Shown piece after piece: positions 1 through 7,451 of a stretch of 64,000 nt of DNA (positions are counted from its first letter, which is position 1; every line of letters begins with the position of its first letter). Location of the stretch: the NCBI RefSeq assembly GCF_009807095.1, contig NZ_WUCC01000011.1, positions 1-64,000 on the forward strand, read 5' to 3'. This stretch comes from Rathayibacter sp. VKM Ac-2754 (lineage in GTDB: Bacteria; Actinomycetota; Actinomycetes; Actinomycetales; Microbacteriaceae). The position numbers and the translations under genes were made by a program. The notes beneath the pieces are model-generated. The model had not been told where the DNA came from, did no database searches, and saw only the letters and a list, made by a program, of their open reading frames with translations.

Positions 1-630
1 CTCGACCAGCGGGCTCGCTGCGGCCGGAGTCCCTGCCGCAGGGCCGCCCACGCGGACGGTGGGCGCCGCCGCGCGGTAGGGCGTCAGCACGGTGCGCGCC
101 GACTCGAGGAGGACGCGCGCCAGGACGTCGCGGTCGGCCGAGCGGAGCGAGGGGTCCATGCCGGCGATCATGAGGCCGCCGCCCGCGACGGCGAGCGCGA
201 TGCGCGCCTCCTCCGACGGGTCGGGGCCGATGAGGTGCCGGTTGATGCCGGTCGTCGCCTCGACGAAGGCGGGGTCGCGCCAGAGGAGCTGCACGACGGC
301 CGGGTCGCGCTGGATGGCGGCGGCGAACTCGCGGTGGTCGACCGCGAGCGCGACCAGCCCCTCGAGCGTGACGTCGAACGCGCGCTCGGGAGGCGCCGCA
401 TCGGCGTCGCGGACGAGCTCGGCCATGCGCGTGAAGGCGGGCTCGACGACTGCCAGGACGATCTCGTCCTTCGAGGCGAACTGGTGGTAGACGGCCGCCT
501 TGGTGACCCCGAGCTCGTCCGCGATGAGCTGCAGCGAGGTGCCGTTGACGCCGCGCTCGCCGAAGAGGCGCAGTGCCGTCTGCAGGAGGCGCGCCCGCGA
601 TTCGCCGCGCTTGCCGACCGGTCGGGCCAT
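1..630 (-). CDS. TetR-family transcriptional regulator, C-terminus cut by window edge
   Basis: The frame opens with an ATG at 628-630 and stays open to base 1, giving 210 residues, so the gene runs out of the window. The first 55 residues form a classic TetR helix-turn-helix: RARLLQTALRLF, then an LQLIADELGVTKAAVYHQF recognition region, then KDEIV. The rest is a helical ligand-binding domain that cannot be assigned to a ligand. It is divergent from the alcohol dehydrogenase gene, and a perfect 24-bp palindrome lies between the two starts, so it probably represses itself and the dehydrogenase gene (inference). Confidence 0.9.
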   Translation of the reverse strand, partial: MARPVGKRGESRARLLQTALRLFGERGVNGTSLQLIADELGVTKAAVYHQFASKDEIVLAVVEPAFTRMAELVRDADAAPPERAFDVTLEGLVALAVDHREFAAAIQRDPAVVQLLWRDPAFVEATTGINRHLIGPDPSEEARIALAVAGGGLMIAGMDPSLRSADRDVLARVLLESARTVLTPYRAAAPTVRVGGPAAGTPAAASPLVE

Positions 631-672
631 CGCTCCTCCTCGTTCGCTGAAGATCCTAGACGCGCATTGTCG

Positions 673-696
673 AAAGCTAGCCGATCGGCTAGCTTT
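673..696. promoter_or_regulatory. TetR operator, perfect 24-bp palindrome
   Basis: The half-site AAAGCTAGCCGA is followed by its exact reverse complement TCGGCTAGCTTT. It lies between the divergent TetR gene (start 630) and the alcohol dehydrogenase gene (start 740), where a local repressor would be expected to bind. Assignment to the adjacent TetR protein is inference from position and symmetry. Confidence 0.75.
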
Positions 697-739
697 GCCG
701 CAGATCACCTGGATCACCTGCGAAGAGGAGGAGCGGCGG

Positions 740-1765
740 ATGAAGCTCTCGATGGTCACGGCCCCCGGCGAGACGACGACGGTCGAGGTCGACACCCCGA
801 CACCCGGACCGGCCGACGTGCTGGTGCGGGTGCGCGCGTGCGGCATCTGCGGCTCCGATGCGCTGTACATCTCCCTCGGCGGGCTGCCGGGCCTCGAGGG
901 GCGCACGCCGCTGGGCCACGAGCCGGCGGGCGAGGTCGTCGCGGTCGGCTCCGGCGTCGAGGGCATCCCCCTCGGCGCCCGCGTCGTGATCAACCCGATG
1001 GCGGCGCGCACCGGCATCATCGGCTCCGGCGGCACGACCGGAGGCATGGCCGAGTTCCTCCTGATCGAGGACGCGGTGCTCGGGCGGAGCCTGCAGATCG
1101 TGCCCGACCACGTGCCCTTCGAGGTCGCGGCGCTCAACGAGCCGATGGCCGTCGCGCGCCACGCGGTGAACCGCACCGCGCCCGAGCCGGGTGACGCGGT
1201 CGTCGTCTTCGGGGCCGGCCCCATCGGCCTGGGCGCGGTGCTCGCCTACCGCGCGCTCGGAGCCGGCCACATCACGGTCGTCGACGTGATCCCGTCCCGC
1301 CTCGAGAAGGCGCTGATGGTCGGCGCCGACGCGGTCGTCGACTCCTCCCGCGAGGACGTCGTCGAGCGCCTCATCGCGCTGCAGGGCGAGGCGCCCGCGC
1401 GGCGTGGGCAGCGCAAGCCCGCGACCGACGTCTACCTCGACGCCGCGGGGGCCCCGATCGTGGTCCGGACCATCCTCGGCGCCGCCAAGCACGGTGCGAC
1501 CGTCGGCATCGTGGCGGTGCACAAGACGCCCGTCGAGGTGGACTTCGGCGCGATCCTCGGCTCCGAGCTGACCCTCGTGCTCGCGATGGGATACCCCACC
1601 GAGATCTTCGAGGTGACGGAGGATCTGGTCGCGAACTGGGAGAAGTACGCGGTGATCGTCAGCGATGTCGTCGACTTCGCCGAGGTCGACCAGGCCTTCG
1701 TCACCGCCTCGACGCCGGGCGCGGCCGACAAGGTCGTCGTCGCCTTCGGCCCCGGCCCGCGATGA
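740..1765 (+). CDS. Zinc-dependent medium-chain alcohol dehydrogenase
   Basis: 341 residues, opened by ATG 740 behind a GAGGAGGAG ribosome-binding stretch (725-733); an upstream in-frame extension lacks such a site. This is a cytoplasmic NAD(P)-dependent oxidation of an alcohol to a ketone or aldehyde. Likely catalytic zinc ligands are visible: Cys34 in ACGICGSD, His60-Glu61 in GHEPAG, and Glu134 in NEPMAVARHA. The Rossmann glycine motif GAGPIGLG is at 158-165. The four-cysteine structural-zinc lobe of classical enzymes is absent, as in sorbitol dehydrogenase-like members. The stop overlaps the start of the next gene (ATGA), so the two are translationally coupled. Substrate unknown. Confidence 0.9.
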   Translation: MKLSMVTAPGETTTVEVDTPTPGPADVLVRVRACGICGSDALYISLGGLPGLEGRTPLGHEPAGEVVAVGSGVEGIPLGARVVINPMAARTGIIGSGGTTGGMAEFLLIEDAVLGRSLQIVPDHVPFEVAALNEPMAVARHAVNRTAPEPGDAVVVFGAGPIGLGAVLAYRALGAGHITVVDVIPSRLEKALMVGADAVVDSSREDVVERLIALQGEAPARRGQRKPATDVYLDAAGAPIVVRTILGAAKHGATVGIVAVHKTPVEVDFGAILGSELTLVLAMGYPTEIFEVTEDLVANWEKYAVIVSDVVDFAEVDQAFVTASTPGAADKVVVAFGPGPR

Positions 1766-2331
1766 CGATCAGCGCCCTCGATCCGGTGACCGCGCTGGTC
1801 GTCGTCGATCTGCAGCCCGCGACCGCCGCGAATCCGCTGGTCCACCCGATCGGCGACGTCGTCGCGCGCGCGGCCGAGCTGGCCTCGGCCTTCCGCGCGC
1901 ACGGACTCACCGTCGCCCTGGTCACGGCCGATCTCGGCCGCCCGAACCCGGGGCGCACCGAGGTGGGCCGCGGACGGGCGGTGCCGGTCCTCCCGCCCGA
2001 GGCGATCGCTCCGCTGCCCGCTCTCGGCCGCGCCGACGACGACCTCGTGCTCGTGAAGAGCGCCTGGAGCGCCTTCGGCGGCACGGGTCTGCACGAGCTG
2101 CTCGCCGCCCGCGGCGTCACCCAGATCGTGCTCGCCGGCCTCACCACGAGCTTCGGCATCGAGTCGACCGCGCGCGCCGCCTACGACCTCGGCTACTCGG
2201 TGGTCGTCGCGACCGACGCCGTCACCGACCTGCAGGCCGCCTCGCACGAGGGCAGCGTCAGCCGCGTGCTGCCGGTCCTCGGCGAGACCGGCAGCACGGA
2301 GGACGTGCTCGCCCTGCTCCCCACGACCTGA
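1762..2331 (+). CDS. Isochorismatase-like hydrolase lacking the catalytic cysteine
   Basis: 189 residues, starting inside the stop of the dehydrogenase gene. The fold motifs of the isochorismatase/nicotinamidase superfamily are present: Asp16 in VVVDLQ, Lys99 in VKSAWSAF, and the TSFGIESTARAAYDLGY segment. The usual nucleophilic cysteine of the TxxCVE motif is replaced by Gly132. True isochorismatases also carry glycine there and hydrolyse a vinyl ether without a cysteine nucleophile, so an active non-cysteine hydrolase is possible. Coupling to the alcohol dehydrogenase suggests a shared pathway, but the substrate cannot be named. Confidence 0.8.
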   Translation: MTISALDPVTALVVVDLQPATAANPLVHPIGDVVARAAELASAFRAHGLTVALVTADLGRPNPGRTEVGRGRAVPVLPPEAIAPLPALGRADDDLVLVKSAWSAFGGTGLHELLAARGVTQIVLAGLTTSFGIESTARAAYDLGYSVVVATDAVTDLQAASHEGSVSRVLPVLGETGSTEDVLALLPTT

Positions 2332-2371
2332 CCACCTCCCGCATCCGATCACCACTCACAAGGAGAAGCCC

Positions 2372-3355
2372 GTGCTCACTTCGAAGAACACCGTCCAGGA
2401 ATGGCTCGACGACGCGGTCGGCGGCCCGATCCTCCGCGGCATCCTCGCCCAGGGCGGCCAGTCGGCCGACGACCTGAAGCCCGCGGCGGGCCTCAGCCTG
2501 CAGACGCTCGTCGAGCTCGGCGGCGGACGCTTCCCCCAGGAGCTCGTCGACACGCTCGTCCGCCAGGCGAACGGCGGCGTGATCCCGGAGGAGGAGGCGG
2601 AGGAGTCGGCGTCGGAGTCGTCCCGCTTCGCCGGGCGCACGGTGGTCGTCACCGGCGCGGGCTCGGGCATCGGCCGGGCGACCGCGCGCCGACTCGTCCG
2701 CGAGGGCGCGCGGGTGGTCGCGGTCGACGTCGTGCCGAAGGGCATCGACGAGCTGGCGGCCGCGTCTCCCGAGGGCTCGGTCGTGACCGTGACCGCCGAC
2801 ATCACCTCGGCCGACGGAGTCGCGGCGATCGTCGCCGCGGCGGGCGAGCGGATCGACGGCCTCGCGAACATCGCGGGGATCATGGACGGGATGACTCCGC
2901 TGCACGAGACGGAGGACGCCCTGTGGCGCCGGGTGTTCTCGGTGAACGTCGACGGCACGTTCGCGCTGAGCCGCGCGGTGCTGCCGGTGATGCTGGCGCA
3001 GGGCCGCGGCTCGGTGGTGAACATCGCGTCGGAGGCGTCGCTGCGCGGCAACGCGGCCGGCACGGCCTACACGGCCTCGAAGCACGCGGTGGTGGGCATC
3101 ACGAAGTCGGCGGCGTTCTTCTACGGTCCCGCCGGAATCCGCACGAACGCCGTCGCCCCCGGCCCGACGGCCACCGCGATCGAGGGGTCGATGGCGGAGT
3201 CGGCGCGCGAGCGCCTGACGCCGTTCATGAAGCTGATCCCGCCGGTGGTCTCGGCCGACACGATGGCGGCCTCGATCACCTGGCTGCTCAGCGACGACTC
3301 CGCGAACGTGAACGGGATCGTCCTCGCCTCGGACGGCGGCTGGTCGGTGCAGTAG
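2372..3355 (+). CDS. SDR-family oxidoreductase with N-terminal helical extension
   Basis: 327 residues from GTG 2372, preceded by AAGGAGAA (2360-2367). The catalytic core begins near residue 88: TGAGSGIG cofactor loop at 94-101, NIAG at 167-170, Ser220, and the Tyr233-x3-Lys237 pair. It should catalyse NAD(P)-dependent oxidation or reduction of a hydroxyl or keto group. The first 85 or so residues are not part of the SDR fold; they look helical (VQEWLDDAVGGPILRGIL, FPQELVDTLV) and end in an acidic linker EEEAEESASESS. That extension is unusual and could be a docking or regulatory segment. It lies 40 bases behind the isochorismatase-like gene in the same operon. Confidence 0.88.
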   Translation: MLTSKNTVQEWLDDAVGGPILRGILAQGGQSADDLKPAAGLSLQTLVELGGGRFPQELVDTLVRQANGGVIPEEEAEESASESSRFAGRTVVVTGAGSGIGRATARRLVREGARVVAVDVVPKGIDELAAASPEGSVVTVTADITSADGVAAIVAAAGERIDGLANIAGIMDGMTPLHETEDALWRRVFSVNVDGTFALSRAVLPVMLAQGRGSVVNIASEASLRGNAAGTAYTASKHAVVGITKSAAFFYGPAGIRTNAVAPGPTATAIEGSMAESARERLTPFMKLIPPVVSADTMAASITWLLSDDSANVNGIVLASDGGWSVQ

Positions 3356-3375
3356 CCCGCGCCCGGGTGTCCGCG

Positions 3376-3831
3376 TCAGGGACGCGGCGCGCGCAGCTCG
3401 CGGCTGATCGCCCGGAGCCCGGTCGCGAGGGCCTCGAGCTCGTCCTCGCTCAGCCGTGACAGCACGTCCTCGCCGAGCTCCGGGCGCGCGGCCATCAGCT
3501 CGCGGACGACCGCCCGCCCGAGGGAGGTCGCGTGGATCCGCCGCACGCGGTGGTCGACCGGGTCGCCCGACCGGGTCACGAGCTCGGCGGCCGCGAGCCG
3601 GTCGACGAGCTTCGACATCGAGGGCATCGAGACACCGAAGCGGTCGGCGAGTCCGGCGCCGGTCGCCCCCTCCTCCGTCGTCACCACGACGCTGAGCGCC
3701 TTGAGCTGCTGGATCGTGAGGTCCGTCGTCAGCAGCGGCTCGAGCACCCGCGGGATGGAGCGGACGGTGATCGCGATCGACAGCGCCTCGATGTCGGCCA
3801 TCGTTCGAGCGCGGCTGTCGTCGGAGGGCAT
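3376..3831 (-). CDS. MarR-family transcriptional regulator
   Basis: 151 residues from ATG 3831, chosen because GGTGAG lies just upstream; an in-frame start at 3867 would run into the operator. The winged-helix core is visible: TIQQLKALSVVV, LADRFGVSMPSMSKLVDRLAAAELVTR recognition helix, and the wing DPVDHRVRRIHATSLGRAVV. It is convergent with the SDR gene and divergent from the flavin monooxygenase gene, with a 19-bp dyad between them. It probably represses both divergent units until a ligand binds (inference). Confidence 0.9.
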   Translation of the reverse strand: MPSDDSRARTMADIEALSIAITVRSIPRVLEPLLTTDLTIQQLKALSVVVTTEEGATGAGLADRFGVSMPSMSKLVDRLAAAELVTRSGDPVDHRVRRIHATSLGRAVVRELMAARPELGEDVLSRLSEDELEALATGLRAISRELRAPRP

Positions 3832-3869
3832 GCGCTCACCGTAGGTCCCAGCCGACGCCCAGCACAAAT

Positions 3870-3888
3870 GGTTAGCTCGAGGCTAACC
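3870..3888. promoter_or_regulatory. Probable MarR operator (7-bp inverted repeat)
   Basis: GGTTAGC and its exact reverse complement GCTAACC are separated by five bases. The site sits between the divergent MarR gene (start 3831) and the Baeyer-Villiger monooxygenase gene (start 4010). Length and symmetry suit a MarR dimer. Function is inferred from position. Confidence 0.65.
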
Positions 3889-4009
3889 TTTTGAGACATC
3901 ACCCGATCCGGAGCCGTGTCGGCGCGTCAGGCCGGGAGCAGTCGCTCCCCGCCGAAGGCCCGGTCTCCCGCGGTCGATGCGCCGCGCGGCGCGACGAAAG
4001 CGAGACACG

Positions 4010-5815
4010 ATGACCGCCGGCACCACCGACACGCTCGACCTCGACGCCGCTCGCGAGAGGTACCGCCGCGAGCGCGACCGCCGCCTGCGCCCCGACGGCG
4101 CGACGCAGTACCGCCGCGCCGCGGGGGAGTTCGGCTACTACGCGAAGGACCCGTACACCGAGCGCGTCGAGCGCGAGCCCGTCGCCGACCGCGTCGAGGC
4201 TCTCGTGATCGGAGCCGGCTTCGGCGGGCTGCTCACGGCCGCGCGCCTCCGCGAGTCGGGCGTCGAGTCGATCCGCCTGATGGACGAGGCGGGCGACGTC
4301 GGCGGCACCTGGTACTGGAACCGCTACCCGGGGGTGCGCTGCGACATCGAGTCGTACGTCTACATGCCGCTGCTCGAAGAGGTCGGCACCATGCCCACCG
4401 AGCGCTACGCCCCGGGCGACGAGATCCGCCGGCACGCCGTCGCGATCGCCGAGCACTACGGGCTGTACCGCGACGCACTCTTCCAGACCCGCGCGACCTC
4501 GCTCGACTGGGACGAGGAGGCGGACGAGTGGATCGTCGGCACCGACCGCGGCGACCGGTTCCGCGCGCGCTTCGTCGTCACCTCCTCCGGCACGATGACC
4601 CAGGCGAAGCTCCCCGGCATCCCCGGGATCGAGACCTTCCGCGGCCACACCTTCCACACCAGCCGCTGGGACTACGGCTACACCGGAGGCTCGGCCGACG
4701 GCGGCCTCACGGGTCTCGCCGACAAGCGGGTCGCCGTGGTCGGCACCGGGGCGACCGGCCTCCAGGTCGTGCCGCACGTCGGCGCCGACGCGCGCGAGCT
4801 GATCGTCTTCCAGCGCACGCCGTCGACGGTCGACGTCCGCGACAACCGGCCGACCGATCCGGAGTGGGCGGCATCGCTCGAGCCCGGCTGGCAGCGCGAG
4901 CGGATGGAGAACTTCCTCGCCGTGCTCGCCGGCGAGCCCGTCGAGGAGAGCCTCGTCGAGGACGGCTGGACCGCGACGACCGCGCTGCAGCGGCAGATCC
5001 TCTCCGGCGCGGTCGACGGGACGCTCACTCCCGAGGAGCGCGAGCGGCGCGACGAGCTCGACGACCTCGCGACGATGAACCGCCTCCGTGCCCGGATCGA
5101 CCAGGTGGTCGACGACCCCGCGACGGCCGAGGCGCTCAAGCCCTGGTACCGCTACATGTGCAAGCGCCCGGGCTTCAGCGACACCTACCTGCCCACCTTC
5201 AACCTCCCGGACGTCACCCTCGTCGACACGGCCGATGCCGGCGGGATCACCCGGGTGACCGAGACGAGCGTCGTCGTCGGCGACGCCGAGTACGAGGTCG
5301 ACTGCCTGATCTTCGCGACCGGTTTCGAGGTCGGCGTCTCGGGCGTCGTGTCGGGCACGCTGCCCGTGACCGGCCGCGACGGCCGCACCCTCCTGGAGGC
5401 GTGGGCCCGCGGCCCGCGCACGCTGCACGGCTTCTCGTCGCACGGCTTCCCGAACCTGTTCCACCTCAGCGGCATCCAGAACGCCAACTCGGTCAACTTC
5501 GCCCACATCCTGCTCGAGCAGGCCGAGCACATCGCCGCCGTGATCGCCCGCGGCCGCGAGGTCGGCGCGCGCTACCTCGAGCCGTCCGCCGAGGCCGAGG
5601 AGGCGTGGGTCCGCACCGTCCACGAGACCGCCGCCGACACGCGGGCGTTCCAGGCCGAGTGCACGCCCGGCTACTACAACGGCGAGGGCACCCGCTCGAT
5701 CGGAGGAGCCTCCTACAGCCCGGGGCCGATCGCCTTCCACCGCCTCCTGCGCGAGTGGCGCGACGGCGGCATGGGCGACGTGCTGGTCGGCGCCGACGTC
5801 GAGGCGGCCCGATGA
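4010..5815 (+). CDS. Flavin-containing Baeyer-Villiger-type monooxygenase
   Basis: 601 residues from ATG 4010. It contains the FAD Rossmann motif GAGFGG (68-73), the WYWNRYPGVRCDIES stretch characteristic of class B monooxygenases, the Baeyer-Villiger fingerprint FxGxxxHxxxW as FRGHTFHTSRW (210-220), and the NADPH-binding GTGATG (245-250). It should insert oxygen next to a carbonyl, turning a cyclic ketone into a lactone or a linear ketone into an ester with NADPH and O2. Length matches the cyclohexanone monooxygenase family or slightly longer. It is translationally coupled to a SMP-30-like gene downstream. The natural substrate is unknown. Confidence 0.92.
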   Translation: MTAGTTDTLDLDAARERYRRERDRRLRPDGATQYRRAAGEFGYYAKDPYTERVEREPVADRVEALVIGAGFGGLLTAARLRESGVESIRLMDEAGDVGGTWYWNRYPGVRCDIESYVYMPLLEEVGTMPTERYAPGDEIRRHAVAIAEHYGLYRDALFQTRATSLDWDEEADEWIVGTDRGDRFRARFVVTSSGTMTQAKLPGIPGIETFRGHTFHTSRWDYGYTGGSADGGLTGLADKRVAVVGTGATGLQVVPHVGADARELIVFQRTPSTVDVRDNRPTDPEWAASLEPGWQRERMENFLAVLAGEPVEESLVEDGWTATTALQRQILSGAVDGTLTPEERERRDELDDLATMNRLRARIDQVVDDPATAEALKPWYRYMCKRPGFSDTYLPTFNLPDVTLVDTADAGGITRVTETSVVVGDAEYEVDCLIFATGFEVGVSGVVSGTLPVTGRDGRTLLEAWARGPRTLHGFSSHGFPNLFHLSGIQNANSVNFAHILLEQAEHIAAVIARGREVGARYLEPSAEAEEAWVRTVHETAADTRAFQAECTPGYYNGEGTRSIGGASYSPGPIAFHRLLREWRDGGMGDVLVGADVEAAR

Positions 5816-6828
5816 GGAACGCGCGCCTGCTCGCGGTGCCGGCGGTGCTCGCGCTCGCCGGCTGCACCGCCGCCGCCCCCGACGACGCCGCCCCGGACGG
5901 ATCGGCGGCGACGGGCGGCGAGATCACGGCCGAGCGAGTGCTGCAGGTCTCCGAGGTCCACGAGGCGACGGGCATGACCCTGCTCGAGGGTCCCGTCTTC
6001 GGGCCCGACGGGAGCCTGTACGTCGTCGACGTGGTGGCCCCGCCCGGTGCCGGGAAGGTGCTCCGCGTCGACCTCGAGGACGACAGCGTTGAGACGGTCC
6101 ACACCGATGACGCCGCCGTCCTGACCTCCGCCCAGTTCGGACCGGCCGACGGGCGCCTGTACGTGACCGACTTCGTCGGCGGCGCGATCCGCAGCATGAC
6201 CACCGACGGCACCGACGTGCGCGAGGTCTTCTCCGGGCCGGTCGACGGGGTGCCGATGCAGCCGGACGACATCGCGTTCGGACCAGACGGAGCGCTCTAC
6301 GTCACCGATGCGGCCGGGGCGACCGCGCCGTACTGGGAGGCGAGCGGACGCGTCGTGCGCATCGACCCGGCGACCGCGGAGGCGACCGTGCTCGCCTCCG
6401 ATCTGCCCTCGCCCAACGGCGTCGGCTTCTCGCCCGACTACGACGCACTCTGGGTGAGCCTCAACACCGGCAACCGCATCGACAGGCTCACGCTCTCACC
6501 GGAGGGGACCGAGGTCGCGACCGCGCACCCCGCGATCGTCGCCTCCGCCGGCATCGGGCAGGTCGACTCGATCGCGGTCGACGCCGACGGGCGCCTCTAC
6601 GTCGGACTGCACAACCGGCCCGAGATCCTCGTCTACGACACTGAGGGCGCGCTCCTCACCACGGTCACGGTCCCGGAGGGAGAGGCGACCGGGCTCGCCT
6701 CGGCCACCAACGTCGCGATCGAGCCGGGCGGGACCGACGCCTACGCGACGATCAGCGGTGCGGACGGCGGCTTCGTCTACCGCTTCGAGGCGCTCGGCGA
6801 GGGGATCCCGCAGTCGAACGGGGGGTGA
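5812..6828 (+). CDS. SMP-30/gluconolactonase-like beta-propeller lipoprotein
   Basis: 338 residues; its ATG overlaps the monooxygenase stop (ATGA). It has a lipoprotein signal peptide (basic MRNAR, hydrophobic core, lipobox LAGC) and so should be anchored on the outer face of the membrane. The body shows repeated propeller blades of the type FGPDGSLYVVD, FGPADGRLYVTD, FGPDGALYVTD, VDADGRLYVGL. The family includes calcium-dependent lactonases, and coupling to a lactone-forming enzyme makes lactone hydrolysis an attractive guess, but the opposite compartments argue for caution. It could instead be a binding propeller. Confidence 0.8.
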   Translation: MRNARLLAVPAVLALAGCTAAAPDDAAPDGSAATGGEITAERVLQVSEVHEATGMTLLEGPVFGPDGSLYVVDVVAPPGAGKVLRVDLEDDSVETVHTDDAAVLTSAQFGPADGRLYVTDFVGGAIRSMTTDGTDVREVFSGPVDGVPMQPDDIAFGPDGALYVTDAAGATAPYWEASGRVVRIDPATAEATVLASDLPSPNGVGFSPDYDALWVSLNTGNRIDRLTLSPEGTEVATAHPAIVASAGIGQVDSIAVDADGRLYVGLHNRPEILVYDTEGALLTTVTVPEGEATGLASATNVAIEPGGTDAYATISGADGGFVYRFEALGEGIPQSNGG

Positions 6829-6847
6829 GCGCCGCTCCAGCGGTGTC

Positions 6848-6853
6848 TAGGGT
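6848..6853 (+). promoter_or_regulatory. Possible -10 element for a leaderless MarR transcript
   Basis: TAGGGT ends 6 bases before the MarR ATG at 6860, the spacing expected when transcription begins at the start codon. No convincing -35 hexamer or Shine-Dalgarno is seen. Inference only. Confidence 0.4.
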
Positions 6854-6859
6854 GAGCGC

Positions 6860-7354
6860 ATGAGCTCAGAACCGGCCATGCCCAGCGTGCGCGCGGCCGT
6901 GGGCGACCCGCGGATCCTCGTCTTCGGCCGACTCCTCGGCGCCGCGAACGGCTGGGAGCACCTCCTCGCCAGGGCGCTCGAGGAGGAGACGGGGCTCGAC
7001 CACACGCTGTTCGAGCTGCTCGTCGTGGTCGGTCGGGCGGGCGAGGGCGGCATCGCGGTCCGCGACATCGCGCAGGCGCGGGTGCTCACCTCCGGCGGCG
7101 CGACGCGGCTGGTGCAGCGCGGCGTGCAGCGCGGGCTCGTCGAGCGCCGGCCCTCTTCCGACGACGCTCGCGTGCAGCTCGTCGAGCTCACCGAGGAGGG
7201 GGAGCGGATGCTGCTGCGGGCCAGTGCGGTCCATGCCGCCAATATCGAGCGGACGATGCTCGCCGTGCTGCCCGCGGAGCACCGGGAGTCGTTCGCGGCC
7301 GCCGTCGAGGCGCTCAGCAAGGGCGCGGCGCGGGCGCTCCCCGTCATGCCGTGA
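6860..7354 (+). CDS. MarR-family transcriptional regulator
   Basis: 164 residues from ATG 6860. Winged-helix features: LDHTLFELLVVVGRAGEGG, IRDIAQ-type helix (VRDIAQARVLTSGGATRLVQRGVQRGLVERR) and wing DDARVQLVELTEEGERML. It follows the monooxygenase-lipoprotein operon and precedes an MBL-fold hydrolase gene whose leader carries an inverted repeat at 7377-7394, a possible target. Signal molecule unknown. Confidence 0.88.
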   Translation: MSSEPAMPSVRAAVGDPRILVFGRLLGAANGWEHLLARALEEETGLDHTLFELLVVVGRAGEGGIAVRDIAQARVLTSGGATRLVQRGVQRGLVERRPSSDDARVQLVELTEEGERMLLRASAVHAANIERTMLAVLPAEHRESFAAAVEALSKGAARALPVMP

Positions 7355-7376
7355 TCGCGTTCACCGTCGTCGGGAA

Positions 7377-7394
7377 TAGCTGACTGCGCAGCTA
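7377..7394. promoter_or_regulatory. Candidate MarR operator upstream of the MBL hydrolase gene
   Basis: TAGCTG and its reverse complement CAGCTA flank six bases. The site lies between the MarR gene (ends 7354) and the MBL-fold gene (start 7452). Short arms make this tentative. Confidence 0.45.
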
Positions 7395-7451
7395 AGTTGT
7401 CTCGGGTGCACGGCGACCGCCGCCGGCATCCCGAGAAAGCGACCGCTCAGC

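Noticed and set aside
3899-5740. 613-residue open frame antisense to the Baeyer-Villiger monooxygenase gene
   Set aside because: Low-complexity Arg/Ala/Gly/Asp composition typical of a shadow frame in high-GC DNA; the sense strand has full family motifs.
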